Positions 16,370-23,674 of a DNA stretch of 36,787 nucleotides are shown here, piece after piece. The notes below the pieces were generated by a model. The model made no database searches, was not told the DNA's origin, and saw nothing but the letters and a program-made list of their open reading frames with translations. The DNA comes from Lachnospiraceae bacterium UBA1683. GTDB taxonomy: Bacteria > Bacillota > Clostridia > Lachnospirales > Lachnospiraceae. The translations under genes and the position numbers were made by a program. Position 1 is the first letter of the stretch. Each line of letters opens with the position of its first letter. The stretch spans positions 1 through 36,787 of the forward strand of contig DCKD01000038.1 of NCBI GenBank assembly GCA_002320245.1, written 5' to 3'.

Positions 16370-16425
16370 ACTGCAAAGGGGACAGTCCCTTCCGACAGGG
16401 GACAGTCCCCTTTGCAGTTGTTTTT
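16370..16425 (+). terminator. Strong terminator after ychF built from a GGGGACAGTCCCC repeat
   Basis: ACTGCAAAGGGGAC (16370-16383) pairs perfectly with GTCCCCTTTGCAGT (16405-16418), followed by TGTTTTT. The loop contains a second near copy of the AGGGGACAGTCCC motif. The sequence is clearly repeat-derived and related to the copy at 17383-17418. Confidence 0.8.
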
Positions 16426-16442
16426 CAGAATATTCTGAAAAA
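16421..16442. repeat. 22-bp perfect palindrome before lgt
   Basis: TTTTTCAGAAT is followed immediately by its reverse complement ATTCTGAAAAA. A near-copy (TTTTTCAGAATATTCAGAAAA, one half altered) lies at 17354-17374 on the other side of lgt. It could be a dimeric-regulator site or part of the repeat that flanks lgt. Confidence 0.5.
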
Positions 16443-16461
16443 ATCATGAAAGGAGTATGTT

Positions 16462-17313
16462 ATGCATTATGATATTTTGTTTCCTCATCTTGGAATTACA
16501 CTAAATCATGTGGGAAAAACAATTTCTGTATTTGGATTCGATGTGGCATATTACGGCATTATTATCGGGACGGCAATCCTGCTTGGCTTTTGGATTGCAA
16601 CATCTGAGGCAAAACGTACCGGACAGAACCCGGAAGATTATCTAGATATGGGAATCTTTGGGGTAATTGTCGGGATTGCAGGAGCAAGAATTTATTATGT
16701 GATTTTCTCGTGGGATATGTACAAGGATAATCTGTTGGATATATTTAATCTGCGGGAGGGCGGATTGGCGATTTACGGCGGTGTAATCGGAGCGGTAATG
16801 GCGGTATTGATATGTGCAAAAGTAAAACATATCAGCGCACCACTGATTTTTGATACCATTGCGATGGCACTGGTAAATGGGCAAATGCTTGGAAGATGGG
16901 GAAATTTTTTCAACAGGGAGGCGTTCGGAGAGTACACCGATTCATTGTTTGCGATGAAACTGCCGGTAGATGCGGTCAGAAGTGGCGATATTACCGATTT
17001 AATGTGGAAAAATGTGCAGTCTGTTGATGGAGTACAGTATATACAGGTTCACCCGACTTTTCTGTATGAGTCGCTCTGGTGTGCAGTGGTACTTCTTGTG
17101 CTGTTTCTTTATCGAAAACATAAAAAGTATAATGGAGAATTATTCCTGATGTATTTGTTCGGGTATGGACTCGGAAGAGCATGGATTGAAGGCTTGAGAA
17201 CGGATCAATTGATTTTGCCGGGGGTGGGACTTCCCGTATCACAGTTATTGGCGTGTACAATTGTTGTGATAACTGGTGTGATGATGATTTATATGCGAAA
17301 GCGTCATAAATAG
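16462..17313 (+). CDS. lgt: Prolipoprotein diacylglyceryl transferase Lgt
   Basis: Lgt is a membrane enzyme that moves a diacylglyceryl group from phosphatidylglycerol to the lipobox cysteine of prelipoproteins. The 283-residue protein has about seven hydrophobic segments. The signature regions GGLAIYGGVIGA, GRWGNFFNREAFG and HPTFLYESLW are present, including the conserved arginine and glutamates. GAAAGGAG precedes the ATG at 16462. The gene is bracketed by repeat-type sequence on both sides and has its own terminator at 17320-17358, suggesting a single-gene transcript. No clear promoter was seen other than possible read-through past the ychF terminator. Confidence 0.93.
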   Translation: MHYDILFPHLGITLNHVGKTISVFGFDVAYYGIIIGTAILLGFWIATSEAKRTGQNPEDYLDMGIFGVIVGIAGARIYYVIFSWDMYKDNLLDIFNLREGGLAIYGGVIGAVMAVLICAKVKHISAPLIFDTIAMALVNGQMLGRWGNFFNREAFGEYTDSLFAMKLPVDAVRSGDITDLMWKNVQSVDGVQYIQVHPTFLYESLWCAVVLLVLFLYRKHKKYNGELFLMYLFGYGLGRAWIEGLRTDQLILPGVGLPVSQLLACTIVVITGVMMIYMRKRHK

Positions 17314-17319
17314 AATATG

Positions 17320-17358
17320 AAGGGTTTCAGAAGGAGAGCTCCTTTTGGAACCCTTTTT
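17320..17358 (+). terminator. Terminator of lgt
   Basis: AAGGGTTTCAGAAGGAG (17320-17336) pairs along its whole length with CTCCTTTTGGAACCCTT (17339-17355), with two G-U pairs, ending in TTTTT. The tip must open to form a loop. Confidence 0.85.
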
Positions 17359-17382
17359 CAGAATATTCAGAAAAGTCCGGGC

Positions 17383-17418
17383 AAAGGGGACAGCCCCCCT
17401 TGCAGTACCGTCCCCTTT
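17383..17418. repeat. GGGGAC-type repeat between lgt and nifJ
   Basis: AAAGGGGAC (17383-17391) pairs with GTCCCCTTT (17410-17418), and GCAAAGGGG with CCCCTTGC offers an alternative fold. It resembles the repeat-built terminator at 16370-16425. With the palindrome copy beside it, the order of parts mirrors that upstream of lgt. The rest of the lgt-nifJ gap holds the nifJ promoter and one doubtful short frame. Confidence 0.55.
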
Positions 17419-17528
17419 ACAGTACCATTGCAGTTTCCACCTCCATTACACTCCTCTTTACTGGATTTTCCATGCAGGTATTTTAATAGCATGTTTAGAA
17501 AAAGAAACAAAAAATCCCGGAGGTTCTA

Positions 17529-17557
17529 TGGACTTTTATATATTTTGGGGATATAAT
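17529..17557 (+). promoter_or_regulatory. Promoter of nifJ
   Basis: A -35 TGGACT (17529-17534) and a perfect -10 TATAAT (17552-17557) are 17 bp apart. The start would be about 50 nt before nifJ, whose ribosome site AAGGAGGAATAA is near-perfect. Confidence 0.6.
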
Positions 17558-17613
17558 TATGATACATGTGAAATAGAATTTTTTGCAATGTACTATTTAA
17601 GGAGGAATAAGAA

Positions 17614-20600
17614 ATGGCAAGAAAAATGAAGACCATGGATGGAAACCAGGCAGCGGCGCACGTATCTTATGCGTACACAGAAGTTGCAGCTATTTACCCA
17701 ATTACACCATCATCTGTTATGCCGGAGCATATTGACGAATGGGCTACAGAGGGAAGAGAAAACATTTTTGGGCAGACTGTTCAGGTAACAGAGATGCAGT
17801 CAGAGGCAGGTGCAGCCGGAGCTGTGCATGGTTCCTTATCAGCCGGAGCTTTAACAACAACATTTACAGCATCACAGGGATTACTGCTTATGATTCCTAA
17901 CTTATATAAAGTAGCAGGTGAGCAATTACCAGGTGTATTCAATGTATCTGCTCGTGCATTGGCAAGCCACGCACTGTCAATCTTTGGAGATCACTCTGAT
18001 GTATATGCATGCCGCCAGACAGGAGCAGCTATGCTTTGTGAGTCCAGCGTACAGGAAGTTATGGATTTGACAGCAGTTGCACACTGTGCAGCATTGGAAG
18101 GTAAGATTCCATTCATCAACTTCTTTGATGGATTTAGAACATCTCATGAGATTCAGAAGATTGAGACATGGGATTATGAAGATTTGAAAGATTTGGTAAA
18201 TATGGATGCAATTGATGAGTTTCGCGCGCACGCATTGAACCCGAATCACCCATGCCAGAGAGGTTCCGCTCAGAATCCGGATATCTTCTTCCAGGCAAGA
18301 GAAGCATGTAACCCATATTATGATGCTCTTCCGGGAATTGTTCAGAATTATATGGACAAAGTAAATGCTAAGATTGGTACAGATTATAAGCTGTTCAATT
18401 ATTATGGAGCTGCTGATGCAGAGCGTGTAATTGTAGCAATGGGTTCTGTATGTGATACAATTGAAGAGACAATCGATTACATGATGGCAGCAGGCGAGAA
18501 AGTCGGTGTTGTAAAAGTTCGTCTTTACAGACCGTTCTGCGCACAGGCTCTTATTGATGTAATTCCGGATACAGTTAAGACAATCTCTGTCCTTGACAGA
18601 ACAAAAGAACCGGGAGCATTGGGCGAGCCTCTGTATCTGGATGTTGTAGCTGCCCTGAAAGGATCTAAGTTTGATGCAGTGCCTGTAATGACAGGACGTT
18701 ATGGATTAGGTTCTAAAGATACGACACCGGCTCAGATTGTTGCAGTATTCAACAACACAGAGAAACAGAAATTTACAATTGGCATTGAAGACGATGTTAC
18801 ACATCTGTCACTGGATGCAGGAGCTTCACTGGTTACTACACCAGAGGGAACAATCAACTGCAAGTTCTGGGGACTTGGTGCAGATGGTACTGTCGGAGCA
18901 AATAAGAACTCCATCAAGATTATTGGTGATAACACAGATATGTATGCACAGGCTTACTTTGATTATGACTCTAAGAAGTCCGGTGGTGTTACAATGTCTC
19001 ACCTGCGTTTCGGTAAGAAGCCAATTAAGTCAACATACCTGATTCACAAAGCTAACTTTGTTGCATGTCATAACCCATCTTATGTAAATAAATACAACAT
19101 GGTTCAGGAATTGGTTGACGGTGGTACGTTCCTTTTGAACTGCCCATGGGATATGGAAGGATTGGAGAAACATTTACCGGGACAGGTAAAAGCATTTATC
19201 GCTAACCACGGAATCAAATTCTACACAATTGATGGTATTAAGATTGGTAAAGAAATCGGACTTGGCGGACGTATTAATACAGTTCTTCAGTCTGCATTCT
19301 TTAAACTTGCGTCTATCATTCCTGAGGAAGAAGCAATTGACCTTATGAAAAAGGCTGCAAAAGCTACTTACGGAAGAAAAGGTGACAAGATTGTACAGAT
19401 GAACTACGATGCAATCGATGCAGGTGCGAAACAGGTTGTAGAAGTAGCAGTTCCGGAAAGCTGGAAGGATGCTGCTGGCGAAGGACTTGCTACACCTCAT
19501 GTAGATGAGAATGGAAGAAAAGATGCAGTTGATTTTGTTAAGAATATTCAGGCAAAAGTAAATGCACAGGAAGGGAATACACTTCCGGTATCTGCATTCA
19601 ACGAGTATGTAGATGGTTCTACACCATCCGGTACTTCGGCATACGAGAAACGAGGCATCGCAGTAGATATCCCTGTTTGGAAACCGGAGAACTGTATTCA
19701 GTGTAACCGTTGTGCATATGTTTGTCCTCACGCAGTTATCCGTCCGGTAGCTCTGACAGAGGAAGAGGCTGCTAAGGTTCCGGAAGGGCAGCAGACACTT
19801 GACATGACAGGTATGCCGGGGATGAAATTTGCAATTACAGTATCTGCTTATGACTGTACAGGATGCGGTTCATGTGCAAATGTATGTCCTGGTAAGAAGG
19901 GTGAGAAAGCGCTTGTTATGGGCAACATGGAAGCAAATGCAGGCTCACAGGCAGGATTTGACTTTGGTAGAGAGATTCCTGTAAAGCCGGAAGTTGTTGC
20001 GAAGTTTAAACCGGCAACGGTGAAGGGAAGCCAGTTCAAACAGCCATTGCTTGAGTTCTCAGGTGCCTGTGCAGGATGTGGTGAGACACCTTACGCAAAA
20101 TTGATTACACAGTTATTTGGTGACAGAATGTACATCGCAAATGCTACAGGATGTTCTTCTATCTGGGGTAACTCTTCACCGTCAACACCATATACAGTAA
20201 CTCCGGAAGGAAAAGGACCGGCATGGTCAAACTCCCTGTTCGAAGATAACGCTGAGTTTGGTTACGGTATGCTGTTAGCTCAGAACACAATCAGAGACAG
20301 ATTAAAAGCGAAAGTAGAGAAAATTGCAGAGGTTGCAGAAAAAGATGATGTAAAGGCTGCAGCAGAAGAATATCTCAGTACATTTGCAAATGGAGCAGAG
20401 AACGGCGCAGCTACAGACAAGCTTGTAGAAGCTCTGGAAGGATGCGGCTGTGACCTTGCTGAGAAAAATGAAGTTCTGAAGATGAAAGACTTCCTCGCTA
20501 AGAAATCCCAGTGGATTTTCGGTGGTGATGGATGGGCTTACGATATCGGATTTGGTGGCGTTGACCACGTATTGGCAAGTGGAAAAGACATTAACATTAT

Positions 20601-21156
20601 GGTATTCGATACAGAAGTTTATTCCAACACAGGCGGACAGTCTTCCAAGGCTACTAAGACTGGTGCGACAGCACAATTTGCGGCAGGCGGAAAAGAGACC
20701 AAGAAGAAGGATATGGCAAGTATTGCGATGAGCTACGGTTATGTATATGTAGCACAGATTGCGATGGGTGCTGATTTCAATCAGACTGTAAAGGCAATTG
20801 CAGAGGCAGAAGCTTATCCGGGTCCATCACTCATCATTGCATATGCTCCATGTATCAACCATGGTATCAAGAAGGGTATGAGCAAAGCAATGACAGAGGA
20901 GCAGCTTGCAGTAGAATGCGGATACTGGAACAATTTCAGATACAATCCGGCTGCTGAAGGCAACAAGTTTACGCTGGACAGCAAAGCTCCTAAGATGGAA
21001 GGCTATCAGGAATTCCTGGATGGAGAGGTTCGCTACAATGCACTGAAGAGAGCCAATCCGGAAAAAGCTGCAAAATTGTTTGCTAAGAATGAGGCAGAAG
21101 CGGCAGAGAGATATGCATATTTACAGAAACTGATTACTCTTTACGGAGAGGAATAA
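17614..21156 (+). CDS. nifJ: Pyruvate:ferredoxin (flavodoxin) oxidoreductase
   Basis: This 1180-residue single-chain enzyme oxidises pyruvate with CoA to acetyl-CoA and CO2 and passes electrons to ferredoxin, the main pyruvate outlet in fermenting Clostridia. Domain order is as expected: the pyrimidine-binding domain with YPITPSSVMPE (about 29-39), the transketolase C-like domain, the CoA domain, a 2x[4Fe-4S] ferredoxin domain (CIQCNRCAYVCP and CTGCGSCANVCPG, about 690-765), and the thiamine diphosphate domain with CAGCGETPY and GGDGWAYDIGFGG. Codon choice (many ACA, GTT and GCT/GCA codons) differs from neighbours, which fits a highly expressed gene. It has its own promoter and ends in a structured 3' region and terminator. 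Confidence 0.96.
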   Translation: MARKMKTMDGNQAAAHVSYAYTEVAAIYPITPSSVMPEHIDEWATEGRENIFGQTVQVTEMQSEAGAAGAVHGSLSAGALTTTFTASQGLLLMIPNLYKVAGEQLPGVFNVSARALASHALSIFGDHSDVYACRQTGAAMLCESSVQEVMDLTAVAHCAALEGKIPFINFFDGFRTSHEIQKIETWDYEDLKDLVNMDAIDEFRAHALNPNHPCQRGSAQNPDIFFQAREACNPYYDALPGIVQNYMDKVNAKIGTDYKLFNYYGAADAERVIVAMGSVCDTIEETIDYMMAAGEKVGVVKVRLYRPFCAQALIDVIPDTVKTISVLDRTKEPGALGEPLYLDVVAALKGSKFDAVPVMTGRYGLGSKDTTPAQIVAVFNNTEKQKFTIGIEDDVTHLSLDAGASLVTTPEGTINCKFWGLGADGTVGANKNSIKIIGDNTDMYAQAYFDYDSKKSGGVTMSHLRFGKKPIKSTYLIHKANFVACHNPSYVNKYNMVQELVDGGTFLLNCPWDMEGLEKHLPGQVKAFIANHGIKFYTIDGIKIGKEIGLGGRINTVLQSAFFKLASIIPEEEAIDLMKKAAKATYGRKGDKIVQMNYDAIDAGAKQVVEVAVPESWKDAAGEGLATPHVDENGRKDAVDFVKNIQAKVNAQEGNTLPVSAFNEYVDGSTPSGTSAYEKRGIAVDIPVWKPENCIQCNRCAYVCPHAVIRPVALTEEEAAKVPEGQQTLDMTGMPGMKFAITVSAYDCTGCGSCANVCPGKKGEKALVMGNMEANAGSQAGFDFGREIPVKPEVVAKFKPATVKGSQFKQPLLEFSGACAGCGETPYAKLITQLFGDRMYIANATGCSSIWGNSSPSTPYTVTPEGKGPAWSNSLFEDNAEFGYGMLLAQNTIRDRLKAKVEKIAEVAEKDDVKAAAEEYLSTFANGAENGAATDKLVEALEGCGCDLAEKNEVLKMKDFLAKKSQWIFGGDGWAYDIGFGGVDHVLASGKDINIMVFDTEVYSNTGGQSSKATKTGATAQFAAGGKETKKKDMASIAMSYGYVYVAQIAMGADFNQTVKAIAEAEAYPGPSLIIAYAPCINHGIKKGMSKAMTEEQLAVECGYWNNFRYNPAAEGNKFTLDSKAPKMEGYQEFLDGEVRYNALKRANPEKAAKLFAKNEAEAAERYAYLQKLITLYGEE

Positions 21157-21159
21157 AGT

Positions 21160-21247
21160 AAAATCGTGAACCGCAGGTGAACGATGTGCACCATGCCTTG
21201 AACATGCGTCAGGTCGGCTCCACAGGAAACCATATGTAAACGATTTT
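21160..21247 (+). other. Structured 3' region after nifJ
   Basis: AAAATCGT (21160-21167) pairs perfectly with ACGATTTT (21240-21247), closing a G/C-richer 72-nt interior (including GGTG/CACC at 21176-21179 and 21189-21192), and a T follows. The form is that of a compact folded RNA ahead of the true terminator. No known RNA family was recognised. It may be an mRNA-stabilising 3' end or a small RNA. Confidence 0.4.
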
Positions 21248-21255
21248 TGTACGGG

Positions 21256-21291
21256 AAACAGGACGGCATCATAAGGTGTCAGTCCTGTTTT
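21256..21291 (+). terminator. Terminator of nifJ
   Basis: AAACAGGAC (21256-21264) pairs with GTCCTGTTT (21282-21290). The interior GGCATC/GGTGTC extends the stem with G-U pairs around an ATAA loop, and TT follows. The AT-rich stretch 21292-21464 holds a TATAAT at 21380-21385, a possible -10 for the next gene with no good -35. Confidence 0.8.
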
Positions 21292-21464
21292 GCTATTTAT
21301 CAGAAGAAATAAGGAAAGATATTTGTTTCTTCGTAATTTTATGTCTTCTTTATTTTCAATAAAATTATTTACTAGAAAATATAATACTTGTGATAGAAAA
21401 GAATTTATTATTTTTCTTTTAAAAGGGATGGTTTTGGATGTAAAGAAAATAAGGGGGAGTATAT

Positions 21465-22794
21465 GTGGATGAAAAATTAGTAATGATTATGACTGCCATT
21501 TGTGCGTTGACAATTTGTCTCGTTTTATCAGTAATTGTGCAATGGCGCCGAAGTGAGAAAGTCCGCCGGCGGATGCGCTATTATGCTTTGATTGTTTCAA
21601 TAGGATGTTTGTTTGTTAACCTTGAAACAGGAATTAGTATTCTGGTAATTTGTATGATGGTCAATATCGGACTTTATTTTTACGGGAGAAAATCTTTGGA
21701 AGGCGCAATGCAGGCACTCCAGTACTTTTTGAGGCTGCAGACTGGGGCAGAGAAAATTCTGAAGAAAAAACTGATTCCGGATGCAGATTATGAACAGCGT
21801 CTTCGTGAAAATTATATAAGGCTGAAAAGAAAATTAGGAAATATGACATTATTGCGTCCGCCCAACTGGGACGACCAGTCACCAGCAGAGATGCTGCTGG
21901 ACTATCTGCGTATGATTACTCATATTGATGATATTTTGTTTTACCGCTGTATGAGACGGCTGAGCAAGGATATTGATGTGGTAGAAAATCTGATTACTAC
22001 GATGGGACTTCTGGAGAGTATACTTGTAATTGGTTCTCTGAGAATTGCTCTGCCATATTATTGTATACCGGAATTTAAGTCAGGGGGGAATTTGGAGATA
22101 GAAGATGCATATCATCCACTGATACCAAATCCCGTGCCTAATTCAATACAGGCGGAGGGGGGAGTCTTGGTTACCGGTTCCAATGCGTCAGGGAAGTCGA
22201 CATTTTTGAAAACGATTGCATTAAATTCGATTCTGGCGCAGGCATTGCATACATGTGCGGCAAAAAGTTACAGTGGAAAATGGTATACAATTTTATCTTC
22301 AATGGCCCTTCGTGATAACCTGTATTGCGGTGAAAGTTATTATATTGCAGAAATCAAGGCGTTAAAACGAGTATTGGATACAAGTCAGGTCATAGATGCG
22401 GATTCAAATGAAAAAGAGGGGCCAATAAAATCGGGCGAAAATATATTGTGCTTTATTGATGAGGTTCTTCGTGGAACCAATACAGTAGAGCGGATTGCTG
22501 CATCAACACAAATATTGAAAACATTTCGTAAGAAACAAATTATATGCTTTGCAGCAACACATGATATTGAATTAACTTATCTATTGGAAAATGTCTATCA
22601 AAATTATCATTTTCAGGAGAAAGTTGTTGACGGTGAAATACAGTTTGATTACCGAATTTACAAGGGCAGGTCAAATTCAAAAAATAAATGCAATTCGGCT
22701 GTTGGAAATACTGGGATATGAACAGGAAATAATTGACGGGGCAGAACATATGGTGGCAGAGTTTCTGACAGAAGGAAAATGGACATGTGATTAA
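21465..22794 (+). pseudogene. Decaying MutS-like membrane ATPase gene (C-terminal frameshift)
   Basis: The main frame (21465-22721, GTG start after GGGGGAG) encodes 418 residues with two N-terminal membrane segments (about 6-25 and 40-73) and a MutS-type ATPase domain: Walker A GSNASGKST (238-246), Walker B plus signature FIDEVLRGTN (330-339) and the His switch ATHD. After GRSNSKN the frame turns into nonsense, while the next frame continues NAIRLLEILGYEQEIIDGAEH to a stop at 22794, as in family members. The cause is visible: a 4-bp duplication AAAT-AAAT at 22682-22689. Compared with what I remember of the family (about 590 residues), some 150 residues between the first membrane segment and MRYYALIVS also seem missing. 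The role of the family is unknown. The shortened protein might still be made. Confidence 0.7.
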
Positions 22795-22858
22795 GTTTAT
22801 TAGACAGTCGCCTTTGAACAAGAAAGAAACAATGGGCTTAGAATGCTTAGAACGTTAC

Positions 22859-22887
22859 TTTGCATTTGCATCAGAATAAGGTATAAT
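22859..22887 (+). promoter_or_regulatory. Promoter of glpP
   Basis: A -35 TTTGCA (22859-22864), a 17-bp spacer and a perfect -10 TATAAT (22882-22887). The transcript would have a leader of about 100 nt before glpP. Confidence 0.55.
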
Positions 22888-22912
22888 AACATTAGTTATT
22901 TTGGCACAAAAC

Positions 22913-22974
22913 AGGTAAAGCACAGGATGTTCATGAACAAAAGGCGAAGAGAATTCTGAACATTTACTTTACCT
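22913..22974 (+). promoter_or_regulatory. Leader stem-loop ahead of glpP
   Basis: AGGTAAAG (22913-22920) pairs with CTTTACCT (22967-22974) and ATGTTCA (22927-22933) with TGAACAT (22957-22963), giving a long two-part stem. A 12-bp palindrome TGTTCATGAACA (22928-22939) overlaps the left strand and competes with it. There is no T run. The position, just before the GGAGG of an antiterminator gene, suggests autoregulation or a DNA operator. Confidence 0.45.
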
Positions 22975-22994
22975 CTATAGAATTGGAGGCATAA

Positions 22995-23570
22995 ATGCAT
23001 AAGCAATTTCAGGAGGCAGTGGAGAAAAATCCAATTATTGCAGCGGTAAAAGATGAAAAAGGGCTGAGAAGAAGCTGCGAAATGGAAGAAGTGAACGTAA
23101 TATTTATTCTTTTTGGCGATATTTGTTCGATTGGCAGAATCGTGGAACAAGTACATCAATACGGAAAAATCGCCATGGTCCATATGGATTTGATAACAGG
23201 GCTAAGCGCAAAAGAGATTTCAGTTGATTTTATAAAAATGACAGCACATGCAGATGGAATCATCACAACGAAAAATACATTGATTCAGAGGGCAAATGTA
23301 CTGGGGCTTTTTACAGTCCTCCGATTTTTTGTCATTGATTCCATGTCATTGAAAAGCATCGAGAATCTTGGGGAACAGCGCAGTCAAAAACCGGATTTTA
23401 TTGAAGTCCTGCCGGGAGTGATGCCCAAAATTATTAAGCGGATTTGTAAAAACAGTAATGTACCTGTAATTGCAGGAGGATTAATTTCCGATAGAGAAGA
23501 CGTCATGGGGGCGCTGTATGCAGGTGCAGCGGCAGTATCAGCAACCAATCCCGACGTATGGCAACTGTAG
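22995..23570 (+). CDS. glpP: Glycerol-3-phosphate responsive antiterminator GlpP
   Basis: GlpP binds glycerol 3-phosphate and then the leader RNA of glp genes, allowing read-through of their terminators. The 191-residue protein matches the family over its full length: an N-terminal region with NPIIAAVKD, HMDLITGLS (about 59-67), DGIITTKNTLI, DFIEVLPGVMPKII and the C-terminal VIAGGLISDREDV-GAGAAAVSATN phosphate-binding end, which has a TIM-barrel look. TTGGAGG precedes the ATG. The local glpK follows after 104 bp, most of it occupied by a palindromic repeat rather than by an obvious GlpP terminator target. Confidence 0.9.
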   Translation: MHKQFQEAVEKNPIIAAVKDEKGLRRSCEMEEVNVIFILFGDICSIGRIVEQVHQYGKIAMVHMDLITGLSAKEISVDFIKMTAHADGIITTKNTLIQRANVLGLFTVLRFFVIDSMSLKSIENLGEQRSQKPDFIEVLPGVMPKIIKRICKNSNVPVIAGGLISDREDVMGALYAGAAAVSATNPDVWQL

Positions 23571-23577
23571 GTTAATC

Positions 23578-23660
23578 AAAAAGGGACACCCCTAAGTGCA
23601 AAAAGGGACACCTTGAAGTTCATTTGGGGACGTAGTAAACTTGAAAAGTACTACGTCCCC
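23578..23660 (+). repeat. GGGGACGTAGT palindromic element, copy 1 (before glpK)
   Basis: Two AAAAAGGGACACC modules (23578-23590 and about 23599-23612) are followed by a perfect 12-bp stem, GGGGACGTAGTA (23626-23637) with TACTACGTCCCC (23649-23660). The same order occurs at 29491-29572 and, inverted, at 34711-34792. The stem ends 14 bp before the glpK start codon, next to its AAAGGAGGA ribosome site. Confidence 0.85.
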
Positions 23661-23674
23661 GAAAGGAGGAAATT

